Positions 1 to 9,042 of a DNA stretch of 41,339 bases are shown here, piece after piece (positions within the stretch are counted from its first letter, which is position 1; every line of letters begins with the position of its first letter). The notes below the pieces were generated by a model. It worked only from the letters and a program-made list of their open reading frames with translations, had not been told where the DNA came from and searched no databases. Source of the stretch: CAYONP01 sp964405335 (GTDB taxonomy: Bacteria > Armatimonadota > UBA10988); the NCBI GenBank assembly GCA_964405335.1, contig CAYONP010000049.1:1-41339 (forward strand). Reading direction: 5' to 3'. Position numbers and translations under genes: made by a program.

Positions 1-2
1 GG

Positions 3-21
3 GCGCTTTCGCCGAAAGCGC
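3..21. repeat. 8-bp perfect hairpin near window start
   Basis: GCGCTTTC at 3-10 and GAAAGCGC at 14-21 form a perfect stem around a 3-nt loop. It lies downstream of ftsA on the minus strand, but no T-run follows in either direction, so a terminator role is uncertain. Confidence 0.4.
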
Positions 22-60
22 TGCCTGACTCTGCGCCAGATCGTGGCGCCCGGCAGATCA

Positions 61-186
61 GCCCCCACCCCCAGCCCCTCCCCCGCGCGGCGCGGGAGAG
101 GGGAGTCATCGCAGCGCACAGCCGTCCTCGGCCGTGACTCACCTCTCCCTGGCGCCGCGCCAGGGAGAGGTGTAGCGGGTGGGGGC
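61..186. repeat. Compound palindromic element, family A (complete copy)
   Basis: The outer ends are a perfect 10-bp inverted repeat: GCCCCCACCC at 61-70 and GGGTGGGGGC at 177-186. Inside are two strong hairpins. One is centred near 90, with 14-bp arms starting CCCCTC and ending GAGGGG and a single mismatch. The other is at 141-171, with a 14-bp perfect stem starting ACCTCTCCC and a 3-nt loop. The left part recurs at 41289-41333 with one difference over 45 bp, so this is a dispersed element and not a gene-specific terminator. It lies downstream of ftsA and could act as a 3' end structure. The architecture resembles paired REP/BIME-like or small non-autonomous elements; which of these is unknown. 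Confidence 0.8.
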
Positions 187-273
187 AGTTGACGACCGCG
201 CCGCCGACGCCCAGGCCCCACACCCGAGTGGCCCGGCGCCGGCGCGTGCGGCACTTCGCCCGCTTCCGGCGGC
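187..273. other. Non-coding spacer downstream of ftsA
   Basis: Together with 1-186 this forms at least 273 bp after the ftsA stop with no credible gene on either strand. In particular no ftsZ start is visible where it usually follows ftsA. Confidence 0.6.
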
Positions 274-1512
274 TCAATCGAAAGCGCTTTTCCACATCCG
301 GTAGAATGACTTGAGTCGCCCCGCGAGGGATGTGTCGTCGGTCTGTTCACTCAGCCGGCGCTGGTCGAGCCCCCCGCAGCGCAGCAGGCCGACCGCGGCG
401 GCGAACTGCGGGCCGGCGACCTGTGCCGCGTGGCCGACGACCTCGATCGGTCCACTCTCGCGCACGGCCGCCTGGGTCAGTTTGCGGGCCAGCGGCGCCA
501 GGCCGACCAGCCGCGAGCCGCCGCCGGTCAGGACCAGTCCGCTGCCGAGCTGCGACGGCTCGATGCCGACCGAGGCGAGGTTGGCCAGCAGCAGCTCGAA
601 CAGCTCTTCAATCCGCGGCTGGATGATCTCGCCCAGCAGCGACTGCTCGACCGTCGCCTCACCGCCGTCGGCGCGCTGGTAGGTCACCTGTCGCCCGGGC
701 TCGCACAGCTCGGCCAGCGCGCAGCCGTGCTCGAGCTTGAGGGCTTCGGCCACCGGGTAGGGCGATTCGAGCCCGTACGACAGGTCATACGTCACGTGTG
801 CGCCGCCGACCGGTAGCGCGGCGGTGTGGGCCAGCACGCCGTCGAGAAAGACCCCGACGTCGGTGGTGCCGCCGCCGCAGTCGAGCACGGCGCAGCCCAG
901 GTTGCGCTCGTCGGCGCCGGTCACCGCCTCACCGGCGGCCATGGCCTGGACGACCAGGCTGTCGACCGGCAGGTCGGCCTTCTCGACCACCTGGCGCAAC
1001 TGGTCGAGGAACTGGCGCTGGCCGGTGACGATGTGCAGGCTGACCTCGAGCCGGCGGCCGGACATGTGCACCGGGTTGGTGATCCCGCCACGGCCGTCGA
1101 CGACGAACTCACGCGCGCGCTCGAGCACGATTTCGCGGTCGCCCACCTGCACGCTGCCGGCGGCGGCGGCGCGGACGCGATCGACGTCGACGGGCAGGAT
1201 CTCGTCGTTCGGCCGCTCGATCTCGACGCCGCCCTGCCGGTTCACGCTCTCGAGGTGGTCGCCGGTGACGCCGACGTAGACATGGGCCCCGTCCAGCACC
1301 GTCTCGGCCATCTGCCGCGCCGCCTCGACGGCGGTGGCAATTGCCGCGGTGGTGGCCGCCGTGTCGACGATGAGTCCCTTGCGCAGCCCGGCCGACGCGG
1401 CGGTGCCGACGCCGCGGACGTCGACCCGCTGCTCGTCGGTGAGGCTGCCGATCAGCGCGCAGACCTTGGTGGTGCCGATGTCGAGCCCGACGATGACCGG
1501 CGTCTCGCTCAA
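274..1512 (-). CDS. ftsA: Cell division protein FtsA
   Basis: Actin-like ATPase that tethers FtsZ filaments to the inner membrane and recruits the divisome. At 412 residues it has the normal family length. Phosphate-binding motif 1 is GLDIGTTK (residues 9-16), phosphate motif 2 is DCGGGTTD (211-218), and the adenosine motif is TGGGSRL (329-335). The C-terminal stretch 395-412 (SLAGRLKSFYRMWKSAFD) is an amphipathic membrane-targeting helix ending the protein, as in typical FtsA. The start is TTG, with GGGA a few bases upstream. It is the last gene of the dcw operon, 87 bp after ftsQ. The usual partner ftsZ does not follow within the 273 bp visible downstream. Confidence 0.96.
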   Translation of the reverse strand: MSETPVIVGLDIGTTKVCALIGSLTDEQRVDVRGVGTAASAGLRKGLIVDTAATTAAIATAVEAARQMAETVLDGAHVYVGVTGDHLESVNRQGGVEIERPNDEILPVDVDRVRAAAAGSVQVGDREIVLERAREFVVDGRGGITNPVHMSGRRLEVSLHIVTGQRQFLDQLRQVVEKADLPVDSLVVQAMAAGEAVTGADERNLGCAVLDCGGGTTDVGVFLDGVLAHTAALPVGGAHVTYDLSYGLESPYPVAEALKLEHGCALAELCEPGRQVTYQRADGGEATVEQSLLGEIIQPRIEELFELLLANLASVGIEPSQLGSGLVLTGGGSRLVGLAPLARKLTQAAVRESGPIEVVGHAAQVAGPQFAAAVGLLRCGGLDQRRLSEQTDDTSLAGRLKSFYRMWKSAFD

Positions 1513-1599
1513 CGCTTCCCGCCCGTTTCTGGCCCTCGGGCCGCCGGCTTCCTCTGTTGGACTCCGGCTGGTTGGCGGTGGTTGCGCGATCTCCTGCCC

Positions 1600-2340
1600 T
1601 CAGCCGCCCGGCGCCCAGGCCGGCGCCTCGGGCACACTCACATCGACATAGCGCGCCGGCCCGGCCAGGCGGTTGCGCACCGCCTGATAGACCTGCAGCT
1701 TGCGCTCGAGGTCGGTCGCCGCGCCGAGCTGGACCAGCTCGCCCGCGGCGGTGCGCAGCCGCAGGCTCGGGCCGGGATCGAGGGCAATGGTCTGCGGCGG
1801 CCGGCCGAGCACCACGTCGGCCGCGGCGCGGGTGGCGGTCACCGCCAGCCAATCGACGCCCCGGACGCGGCTGCCCGGCGCAATCTCCGCCGGTCGCAGC
1901 CCATGGACGCGGGTCAGCCCGGCGGCCGGCCGGTCGGTGACCCGCACAATCACCCCCTCGCCGTCGACGTTGAGCCAGCCGCCCGGCGCCGGCAGGGCAT
2001 ACTGCGGGGTGCGCGGCAGCAGGCTGAGCTCGACCCGGTCGGGCAGCACGCAACGCAGCTCGGCGCGAGCGATCTCGGGCAGCTCCGCAATCGCGGTGGT
2101 GTAGCGCCCGGCCGCGGCGTAGACGGCAAAGAAGTCACGGCCGAGCAGCGGCTCGACCCGCGCGTGGACGGCCTCGCGCAGCTCGTCGGGGCAGCCGTGC
2201 AGGCGGACCACCTCGACCCGAAAGGCATCGTGCTGCTGCACCCGCGGCCAGGCCACCGCCGAGCCGGCGGCGAGCAGGCAGAGCAAGATCAGCCCGCGGC
2301 GCGGCCGACGAGAGGGACGGACCCGGCCCGCTCTGCTCAT
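1600..2340 (-). CDS. ftsQ: FtsQ-like division protein (POTRA domain)
   Basis: A bitopic divisome protein of 246 residues. A short basic N-terminus (MSRAGRVRPSRRPRR) is followed by one membrane helix at about 16-31, a POTRA-type region at about 38-105, and a beta-rich FtsQ domain. FtsQ bridges early and late division proteins with FtsL in the periplasm. The ATG start overlaps the ftsW stop (ATGA), which rejects a much longer out-of-place upstream extension. Sequence conservation in this family is low, so the call rests mainly on size, topology and position between ftsW and ftsA. FtsB is not encoded next to it. Confidence 0.88.
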   Translation of the reverse strand: MSRAGRVRPSRRPRRGLILLCLLAAGSAVAWPRVQQHDAFRVEVVRLHGCPDELREAVHARVEPLLGRDFFAVYAAAGRYTTAIAELPEIARAELRCVLPDRVELSLLPRTPQYALPAPGGWLNVDGEGVIVRVTDRPAAGLTRVHGLRPAEIAPGSRVRGVDWLAVTATRAAADVVLGRPPQTIALDPGPSLRLRTAAGELVQLGAATDLERKLQVYQAVRNRLAGPARYVDVSVPEAPAWAPGG

Positions 2341-3488
2341 CGCCGCGCGCCTTTCCAGTGCTGCCGCTGTCGCGCGTCGCGCGGGAGCACTTGCCGACCG
2401 AGGTTGAGCAGCAGCCCGACCTCGAACAGGAAACAGCAGAGGGCGCTGCCGCCGTAGCTGATGAACGGCAGGCCGACGCCGGTCTGCGGCATCAGGCCGG
2501 TGGTCACCCAGACATTGAGCATCGCCTGGAGGAAGATCATGGTCGTCAGGCCGGCGGCCAGGTAACCGCCGAACCAGTCGTGGTACCGGCCGAGGCTGGC
2601 CGAGATGTAGAGCCCGCGCTGGGCAACGGTGCCGAACAGCGCCAGGATCGCCAGCGTGCCGAGGAAGCCCAGCTCCTCGCCAACGACGGCCAGAATGGAG
2701 TCGGTGTAGCACTCGGGCAGGTAGTCGAACTTCTCGATGCTGTGGCCCGGGCCGCGGCCGAACAACCCGCCCCGGGCCAGCGCCGTGGCGCAGTGGAGCG
2801 ACTGGTACGCGTCGTCGCTCGGATCGGCCAGCTCCGGGTGCAGCCAGGCGGTGACTCGGGCCATCTGGTACGGGTGGCGCACCAGTGACCAACTGGCGAG
2901 CAGGCCGCCGAGGAGCACCACCAGCCCGAGATGTTGCCACCGCGCGCCGGCGACGAAGAGCACCACCAGCGAGCCCGCCGCGATGACCATCGTGGCGCCG
3001 AGGTGCGGCTGCTTGAGCACGAGCCAGCAGACCAGCCCGACGGCGACCAGGATCGGCAGCAGCGTGCCACGTTGCCGCAGCCGGTCGCGAAGCTCGGCGC
3101 AATAGAGCGCCAGGGCCAGGCAGAGCGCCAGTTTGGCCAGCTCGCTGGGCTGCACCGAGATCGGCCCGAGCATCAGCCAGCGGGCCGTGCCGCGTCCGTG
3201 GCTGGTGCCCAGGCCGGGCAGCAGCACGACCACCAGCAGGGCCAGCACAAACAGCCCGAAGCCGGCCACCAGCCGCGGCGAGCGGAGCAGCTCGGGCGGC
3301 AGATAGAGCGCGACGATGAGTGCCAGGAAGCCGATCCCGGCCCAGGAGAGCTGGCGCCACATGGCCGCGAATCGGCCCGCCTCGTCGGCCGCGCGCGGAT
3401 AGGAGGCGCTGCACACCGCGACGATGCCCAGCGCGACCAGAATCACCGTCGCGTAGAAGAGCGGCCGGTCGACCCGTGTGTCGCTCAC
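2337..3488 (-). CDS. ftsW: Peptidoglycan glycosyltransferase FtsW (SEDS family)
   Basis: A multi-pass SEDS polymerase of 383 residues that polymerises lipid II at the septum with its cognate penicillin-binding protein. Visible family motifs are GTARWL (100-105), QPSELAK (113-119), YTDSILAVVGEELG (261-274) with the putative catalytic Asp263, and the C-terminal signature PQTGVGLPFISYGGSAL (334-350). The start is GTG overlapping the murF stop (GTGA), with a GGAGG Shine-Dalgarno 4 nt upstream inside murF. It directly follows murF; mraY and murD, which usually intervene, are absent. Confidence 0.96.
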   Translation of the reverse strand: MSDTRVDRPLFYATVILVALGIVAVCSASYPRAADEAGRFAAMWRQLSWAGIGFLALIVALYLPPELLRSPRLVAGFGLFVLALLVVVLLPGLGTSHGRGTARWLMLGPISVQPSELAKLALCLALALYCAELRDRLRQRGTLLPILVAVGLVCWLVLKQPHLGATMVIAAGSLVVLFVAGARWQHLGLVVLLGGLLASWSLVRHPYQMARVTAWLHPELADPSDDAYQSLHCATALARGGLFGRGPGHSIEKFDYLPECYTDSILAVVGEELGFLGTLAILALFGTVAQRGLYISASLGRYHDWFGGYLAAGLTTMIFLQAMLNVWVTTGLMPQTGVGLPFISYGGSALCCFLFEVGLLLNLGRQVLPRDARQRQHWKGARR

Positions 3489-4861
3489 CAGTCCTCCTCC
3501 AACAAGGCCACCGCGCGCTCGAGCCCGACCGCGCGCGAGGCCTTCAGCAGCACCAGGTCGCCGTCGCGCAGCAGGCCGCGCAGCAGCGCCGCCGCGGCCT
3601 CGGGATCGGCGGCGGACAACACCTCGGCGCCGCCCTCGTCGCGCGCGGCGACGGCGATCTGCGCGCCCAGCTCACCGACGGCGACGACCACATCGGCCGC
3701 CTGCGCCGCCTCGTGCCCGATGCGCAAGTGCTCGACCTCGCTGGCCGCGCCGAGCTCGAGCATGTCGCCCAGCACGGCGATCCGCCGGCCGCGGCAGGGC
3801 TCGGCCGTCAGCACGCCCAGCGCCGCGCGGACCGAGTCGGGCGCGGCGTTGTAGGCGTCGTTGATCAGAGTCGCGCCGACCGGCAGTGGTCGCACCTCCA
3901 TCCGCTGCGGCAAGGTCGCCGCGGCGCTCAGGCCGGCGGTGATCTGCGCCAGCGTCAGGCCCGCCGCCACGCCGACCGCCGCCGCCGCCAGCGCGTTGGC
4001 GACCGAGTGCCGGCCGGGCAGTGCCAGCTCGACCGGCGCCGCGCCGAGCGGCGTGCGCAGGCGGAAGGTCGAGCCGGCCAGGCCGCGCAGGTTGATCGAC
4101 TCGGCCGACACGTCGGCCGGCTGCTCGAGGCCGAACCAGAGCGTGCGGCCGACGTGCCGCGAGGCGAGCTGCGGCAGGTGGCGATCATCGGCGTTGAGCA
4201 CCGCCACGCCGTCGGGGCCGAGGGCCTCGAGCAGCTCGCCCTTCGCCTGGGCGACTCGCTCGCGCGAGCCGACGACGCCGACGTGCGACACTCCGATGTT
4301 GGTGATCACGCCGATCTGCGGCCGGCCGATCGCCGCCAGGTAGGCGATCTGCCCGAGCCCGCGCATGGCCAGCTCAAGGACCACCGCGCGCTGATCGTCG
4401 CGCAGCTCGAGCAGCGTCGCCGGCAGGCCGACCTCGTTGTTGTAGCTCGAGCGGCTGCGCGCGGTCGGCATCGCCGCGGCGAGCACCTCGCCACACAACT
4501 CCTTGGTGCTCGACTTGCCGACCGAGCCGGTGATGCCGACCACCAGCCCGTCGTAACGGTCGCGGCGGAAGCGGCCCAGGTGGCCGTAGGCGAGCAGGCT
4601 GTCGGCGACCCGCAGCACGGCCTGGCCGGCGGGCGGCTCCAGCTCGTGTTCGACCATCACCGCGGCGGCACCGGCGGCCCAGGAGGCGTCGACGAACGCG
4701 TGACCGTCGTGGACTTCGCCGCGCAGCGCGACGAACAGGTTGCCCGGCTCGACTCGGCGCGAGTCGGTGACGATGCCGGTCAGGGCCAGGTCGCCCGGCC
4801 CGCGCAGCGTCGCGCCGGCGGCTTCGGCGGCCAGGCCGCTGGTCCAAGCCCAGTCAGCCAC
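3485..4861 (-). CDS. murF: UDP-MurNAc-tripeptide:D-Ala-D-Ala ligase MurF
   Basis: Cytoplasmic Mur ligase that adds D-alanyl-D-alanine to the UDP-MurNAc-tripeptide using ATP. The P-loop GITGSVGKSSTK lies at about residues 109-120. The frame is open to an ATG at 4939, but that start would overlap murE by 86 bp and add 26 residues unlike MurF. The GTG at 4861 gives a natural N-terminus (VADWAWTSGLAAEAAGATL) and a length of 458 residues, typical for the family, with an 8-bp overlap with the murE stop. The ATG at 4897 is a third option. Function is secure; the start is the main doubt. Confidence 0.94.
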   Translation of the reverse strand: MADWAWTSGLAAEAAGATLRGPGDLALTGIVTDSRRVEPGNLFVALRGEVHDGHAFVDASWAAGAAAVMVEHELEPPAGQAVLRVADSLLAYGHLGRFRRDRYDGLVVGITGSVGKSSTKELCGEVLAAAMPTARSRSSYNNEVGLPATLLELRDDQRAVVLELAMRGLGQIAYLAAIGRPQIGVITNIGVSHVGVVGSRERVAQAKGELLEALGPDGVAVLNADDRHLPQLASRHVGRTLWFGLEQPADVSAESINLRGLAGSTFRLRTPLGAAPVELALPGRHSVANALAAAAVGVAAGLTLAQITAGLSAAATLPQRMEVRPLPVGATLINDAYNAAPDSVRAALGVLTAEPCRGRRIAVLGDMLELGAASEVEHLRIGHEAAQAADVVVAVGELGAQIAVAARDEGGAEVLSAADPEAAAALLRGLLRDGDLVLLKASRAVGLERAVALLEEDW

Positions 4862-6332
4862 GTTGCTCGAGCCACTCCCGGGCCACTTGACGGTCATCGA
4901 ACGGATGCTTCGTGGTCCCGATGATCTGGTAGTCTTCATGCCCCTTCCCTGCGATGAGGACCACGTCCCCCGGCTCGGCGCGCTCGATGGCCAGCCCGAT
5001 GGCCACCCGGCGGTCGACCTCCACGATCAACCCGGCGCCGCCGTCGATGTCGGACAGAATGTCGCTCAGGATCGCCTCGGGCCGCTCGGTCCGTGGATTG
5101 TCCGAGGTGACCACCACCAGGTCGGCCAGTTCGGCGGCGATGCGGCCCATCCGCGGGCGCTTGGTGCGGTCACGATCACCGCCACAACCGAACACGCAGA
5201 TCAGCCGTCCGGCACAGAAGCCCCGCGCCGCACGCAGCACGTTGTCCAATGCGTCGGGCGTGTGCGCATAGTCGACCAGCACGCTGAACGGCTGGCCACA
5301 GTCGACCGCCTCAAGCCGCCCGGGTGCGCCGCCGGCCAGTCGCAGCGCCGCGGCGGCGGTGGCCAGGTCGAGCTCCAGGGCCCACGCCGCCGCCAGGGCC
5401 GCCAGCGCGTTGCTGACGTTGTACTCGCCGGGCAGGCCGATGCGTTGCTCCCACGACTGCACCGGCGTGGTGACGCGGAAGGTCGCGCCCTTCGCGTCGC
5501 AGCGCAGCTCGCTGCCGCGGATGATCGCCCCGACGGCGGTGCCGTAGGTGACCGGCTCGCGCAGCCGGCCTTCGAGCAGCCTCCGGCCGTAGGGATCGTC
5601 CAGGTTGACCACCGCCCGTGGGGCCCAGCCGTGCGCGTCGGGCGCGAACAGGCGGGCCTTGGCCGCGAAGTAGTCCTCCAGGTCGCGGTGGTAATCGAGG
5701 TGGTCCTGGCTCAGGTTGGTGAACACCGCGATTTCGAACCGCGTGCCGTCGACCCGGTGCTGATCGAGCGCGTGGCTGCTCACCTCCATGCAGCCGCCGG
5801 TGATGCCCGCGTCGGCCGCCTCGCGCCACAGCTCCTGTAGGCTGACCGGGTCGGGCGTGGTGGTCACCGCCGGCCGCACCTCGTCGCCGAGCCGGGTCTC
5901 GACCGTGCCGACCAGCGTGGTTCGCCAGCCGACCGCGCGGAGCATCTGGTCGAGCAGGTAAGTGGTGGTGGTCTTGCCGTTGGTGCCCGTGACGCCGACC
6001 AGCCGCAGGCGCTGGCTGGCGTCGCCATGGAACCGCGCGGCGAGGCGCGGCAGCACGGCGCGCGGGTCGTCGCACAGGATGACCGGCACGTCGCCGGCGG
6101 CGGGCAGGGCCTTGGCGCGGTCCGAGGCGACCACCGCCACGGCGCCGCGGGCGACCGCCTCGCCGATGTAATCGTGGCCGTCGTGGCGGAACCCGGCCTC
6201 GGGCCGGCGGGGCAGGGCGACAAACAGCGACCCCGGCTCAACCGTCCTCGAATCTGCGGTGACCGCTTTCACCTCACCAGCTCCCGTTCCGCCGGGCTCG
6301 ATGATGCCCGCGGTCAACTCCCCTAGCGTCAT
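4854..6332 (-). CDS. murE: UDP-MurNAc-L-Ala-D-Glu:meso-diaminopimelate ligase MurE
   Basis: Adds the third peptide residue to the UDP-MurNAc-dipeptide using ATP, in the cytoplasm. The protein has 492 residues. The P-loop GTNGKTTT is at 116-123 and the probable carbamylated lysine is in YFAAKARLF (Lys225). The specificity motif DNPR at 411-414 is the form known in meso-diaminopimelate-adding enzymes (lysine enzymes differ there), so the wall peptide is predicted to be mDAP type. The start overlaps the ftsI stop by 4 bp (ATGA), consistent with coupled translation. Confidence 0.97.
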   Translation of the reverse strand: MTLGELTAGIIEPGGTGAGEVKAVTADSRTVEPGSLFVALPRRPEAGFRHDGHDYIGEAVARGAVAVVASDRAKALPAAGDVPVILCDDPRAVLPRLAARFHGDASQRLRLVGVTGTNGKTTTTYLLDQMLRAVGWRTTLVGTVETRLGDEVRPAVTTTPDPVSLQELWREAADAGITGGCMEVSSHALDQHRVDGTRFEIAVFTNLSQDHLDYHRDLEDYFAAKARLFAPDAHGWAPRAVVNLDDPYGRRLLEGRLREPVTYGTAVGAIIRGSELRCDAKGATFRVTTPVQSWEQRIGLPGEYNVSNALAALAAAWALELDLATAAAALRLAGGAPGRLEAVDCGQPFSVLVDYAHTPDALDNVLRAARGFCAGRLICVFGCGGDRDRTKRPRMGRIAAELADLVVVTSDNPRTERPEAILSDILSDIDGGAGLIVEVDRRVAIGLAIERAEPGDVVLIAGKGHEDYQIIGTTKHPFDDRQVAREWLEQRG

Positions 6333-8563
6333 CGCTCGGCGACTCCCATCCCCGTCGGCGGCACGCCGAGGTACTGCAACGAGCGATCGATGATGTCGCG
6401 GAAGGCCGCGCCGCAGGTCGTGCCGCCCCAGCGGCGGCCGACGCGCGGCTCGCCGACCGAGACCAGGCAGACCAGCCGCGGCTGGTCGTAGGGCGCGAAC
6501 CCGGCGAACGAGACCACCCGCTGCGTCTGCGTGGCATAGGCAATCGACGTGCCCGTCTTGCCGGCGACCTCATACAGCTCGCTGGCCGCCGCGCGGCCAG
6601 TGCCCTCGCGGTCATGCACCACGTCGTGCAGCATCTGGCGCACCTCGGCGGCGGTGGCCGCCGAGAGGATGCGCGGGCCGCTGCGCGGCAACCGCTCGAC
6701 AATCACCTGTCCGTCGCGGTCGAGGATGCGCCGTTCGAGGTGGAGCGTCGGCAGCACGCCGCCGTTGGCCACCGCCGCGTAGGCGCGGGCCAGTCCGACC
6801 GCCGAGACCTGGATGCCCTTGCCGTACGACACCGTGGCAATCTTCGACGGGCTCCACAGGCCGGCCGGGTCGTTGGTGAAGATCGACCCGGCCGCCTCGT
6901 GCGCCGGCAGGCCGAGACCGGTGCGGCCAAGCAGGCCGAAAGTGGTGAAGGTCCGGTCGAGCCGCTGCTGGCCCATCCGCTGAGCAACCTGGATGAGGGC
7001 GATGTTGCAGCTATCGCGCACCGCCTCGGCAACGGTCTCGGGCCCATGGCGGTCGATGCAGTGGAGCGAGTGGCGGCCGACCTGGTAGACACTGTTGCAG
7101 GCGAACACATCGCGCGCGCTGACCACGCTCTGGTCGATCGCCCCGGCGACGACGATCGGCTTGATGATGCTGCCCGGCTCGAAGGCCAGGGTCATCGGCC
7201 GGTTCTCGTACTCCGCATCATGCGTCGCGTTGGCGATGTCGACCAGGGCCAGCACCTCGCCGCGATAGGGGTCGATCACCACCGCGAGGCCCCAGTCGGC
7301 GTCGAACTCGGTCACCGCGCCGCGCACCGCCTCCTCGGCGTAGCCCTGGATGACCGCATCGATGGTCAGCTCGACATGCTTGCCATGCACCGGCTCGATG
7401 CGCTCCTCGCCCTCCTGCTGGATCGGTACGCCCCTGGCGCTGATGGTCACTTTGCGGGAGCCCGGCACACCGGTGACGACCTGGTTGTACATCGCCTCGA
7501 GCCCGGCGATGCCGCGCTCGTCGACATCGGTCCGGCCGAGCAACTCGCGGCCCGTGTCGCCCTGCGGATAGGCCCGCGTATACTCGCGCAAGACGAACAC
7601 CGACTCCAGGCGATGGCGGGCGATCAGGCGCTCGACCTCGGCGCCCTGCTCCAGCGGCAGCTCGCGCGCGAGGTAGACGAAGCGGCATCGCAGGCGGCTC
7701 TCGACGGCCTCCTTCGATGGCGCTCCGACGTCGGCCCAGAGCGGCTCGAGCGCCTGCCAAACTTCGTCGCGCAAGCGGGCCGTCCAGGCCACCTCGCGCA
7801 CGCCATTGCGCTCGACCGGGTAGGGCTCGACGATGATCGACGCGTCGCGCGGCTCGAGATAGGCGACCCGTGTCGGCTGCCGCGCATCCTGCTGAACCAG
7901 CAGGCCGGTCAGGCCGAGGCGATCGATCCGCTCGGCCGAAGCGCCGTCGAGCCCGGTGGCCAACGGCAGGCACTCGGCGGGCGAGCCCTGCACCGCCTCG
8001 AGGTCGGACGGCCGCCGGCCGAGGATGGCGGCCAGCCGCACCCGCTCGTCGGGCGAGGCCTGGAACTGGCGCGGGAAGACGAATAGGGTGAACAGCGACT
8101 CGGTCGAGGCGTTTTCGATCTTGACCACGCCGCGAGCCACCAGCGGCGCCAAGGCCTGTTCGATGGCCTGGCTCACGCCACGCCGGAGCATGACTCGTCG
8201 CCAGCGGCGCGTGAGCCGCGCGGCGAGCTCGTCGCGTGGCACGCCGAGCAGCGGTTCGAGCTGCGCGGCCAACCGCTCGGGCTGGCGCACCAGGTGCGGG
8301 TTGGCCGCCACCGAGGCCGACTCGATCGAGCGGGCCAGCGGCCGGCCGCGGCGGTCGTGCAGCTCGCCTTTGCCGGCCGGCAGCTCGTAGCTGCGGGTAT
8401 AAGTGACGTCCTGCGGGTTGAGGTAGTGCTGCCGGCCGAGCACCTGCATCCAACCGAGGCGGCCCGCGGCGGTCAGCAGCAGGCCGGCAAAGAGCAGCAC
8501 GGTCCACGCCAGCCGCCCTCGCTCGACCGCTTGTCGCCTGCGCCGCACCGGCATCTCCCGCAT
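6329..8563 (-). CDS. ftsI: Septal peptidoglycan transpeptidase FtsI/PBP3-like
   Basis: A class B penicillin-binding protein that cross-links septal peptidoglycan with FtsW. One N-terminal membrane anchor (about 19-36) follows an Arg-rich cytoplasmic tail. The transpeptidase motifs are SIIK (465-468), SCN (518-520) and KTG (669-671). The conserved pedestal motif with AYPQGDTGRELLG is at about 331-343. At 744 residues it is roughly 150 longer than common FtsI; the extra length lies between about 90 and 330, ahead of the transpeptidase domain. There is no PASTA domain at the C-terminus. The start is 5 bp after the ftsL stop; ATG codon 4 is an alternative. Confidence 0.95.
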   Translation of the reverse strand: MREMPVRRRRQAVERGRLAWTVLLFAGLLLTAAGRLGWMQVLGRQHYLNPQDVTYTRSYELPAGKGELHDRRGRPLARSIESASVAANPHLVRQPERLAAQLEPLLGVPRDELAARLTRRWRRVMLRRGVSQAIEQALAPLVARGVVKIENASTESLFTLFVFPRQFQASPDERVRLAAILGRRPSDLEAVQGSPAECLPLATGLDGASAERIDRLGLTGLLVQQDARQPTRVAYLEPRDASIIVEPYPVERNGVREVAWTARLRDEVWQALEPLWADVGAPSKEAVESRLRCRFVYLARELPLEQGAEVERLIARHRLESVFVLREYTRAYPQGDTGRELLGRTDVDERGIAGLEAMYNQVVTGVPGSRKVTISARGVPIQQEGEERIEPVHGKHVELTIDAVIQGYAEEAVRGAVTEFDADWGLAVVIDPYRGEVLALVDIANATHDAEYENRPMTLAFEPGSIIKPIVVAGAIDQSVVSARDVFACNSVYQVGRHSLHCIDRHGPETVAEAVRDSCNIALIQVAQRMGQQRLDRTFTTFGLLGRTGLGLPAHEAAGSIFTNDPAGLWSPSKIATVSYGKGIQVSAVGLARAYAAVANGGVLPTLHLERRILDRDGQVIVERLPRSGPRILSAATAAEVRQMLHDVVHDREGTGRAAASELYEVAGKTGTSIAYATQTQRVVSFAGFAPYDQPRLVCLVSVGEPRVGRRWGGTTCGAAFRDIIDRSLQYLGVPPTGMGVAER

Positions 8564-8568
8564 TCTGA

Positions 8569-9042
8569 CTAGCCGCCGGAACGGTACGGCTCGGCTCCGG
8601 CGGGCACCGCGCTCAGGTCGACCGTGTCCAGCTCGGGCTGGTACAGCTCGCCCGGCAGTTCGAGGCGATCGACGGCCGCCGGTGCGACGCGCACCAGGCC
8701 GAGTCGCGTCGCCTCGGCTTCGATCCGGTTGCGCCGCCCAAGCCCCTCGACCTCGGACTCAAGCTGCCAGGTGTCGTTCAGCGTCTGGCTGATTTCCTGC
8801 TCGAGCGCCTGTTCGCGCCGCGACTGGCCGACGCCGGTGGCAAACGCCGCCAGGTAGAGCACGGTCATCGCCGCGGTCACCGCGACGAGCATGAACATCA
8901 CCGCCAACGGCGCCAGCTCGCGGCCACTCATCGGCACCGCCCGACGCTCGGGCGGCGGATCGGTCCGCGGCGGTGGCGTCCGCGGCTGCGGCCGCGGCTC
9001 GCGGTACGGATCGGGCTGATAATGACGGAGCGCCGAACTCAT
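8569..9042 (-). CDS. ftsL: FtsL-like bitopic division protein
   Basis: 157 residues. A proline-rich cytoplasmic region (to about 40) precedes one membrane helix at about 46-70 and a periplasmic helical segment rich in Glu, Gln, Leu and Arg (about 74-110) that could form the FtsL coiled coil. It ends with an acidic tail. The ATG overlaps the rsmH stop by one base (TGATG). A longer frame reaching 9216 would read through rsmH out of frame and is rejected. FtsL sequences diverge strongly, so the identification is by topology and by its place between rsmH and ftsI. Confidence 0.82.
   Translation of the reverse strand: MSSALRHYQPDPYREPRPQPRTPPPRTDPPPERRAVPMSGRELAPLAVMFMLVAVTAAMTVLYLAAFATGVGQSRREQALEQEISQTLNDTWQLESEVEGLGRRNRIEAEATRLGLVRVAPAAVDRLELPGELYQPELDTVDLSAVPAGAEPYRSGG

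Noticed and set aside
1..273. Absence of ftsZ as evidence for an FtsZ-less planctomycete
   Set aside because: FtsA with its membrane-targeting tail implies FtsZ exists; it may be elsewhere or just outside the window.
826..2457. Long plus-strand open frame of 543 codons opposite ftsA and ftsQ
   Set aside because: Antisense to well-identified genes; long spurious frames are normal at this GC content, and the product has no motif.
4862..4939. MurF start at ATG 4939
   Set aside because: An 86-bp overlap with murE and 26 residues not found in MurF; GTG 4861 fits better.
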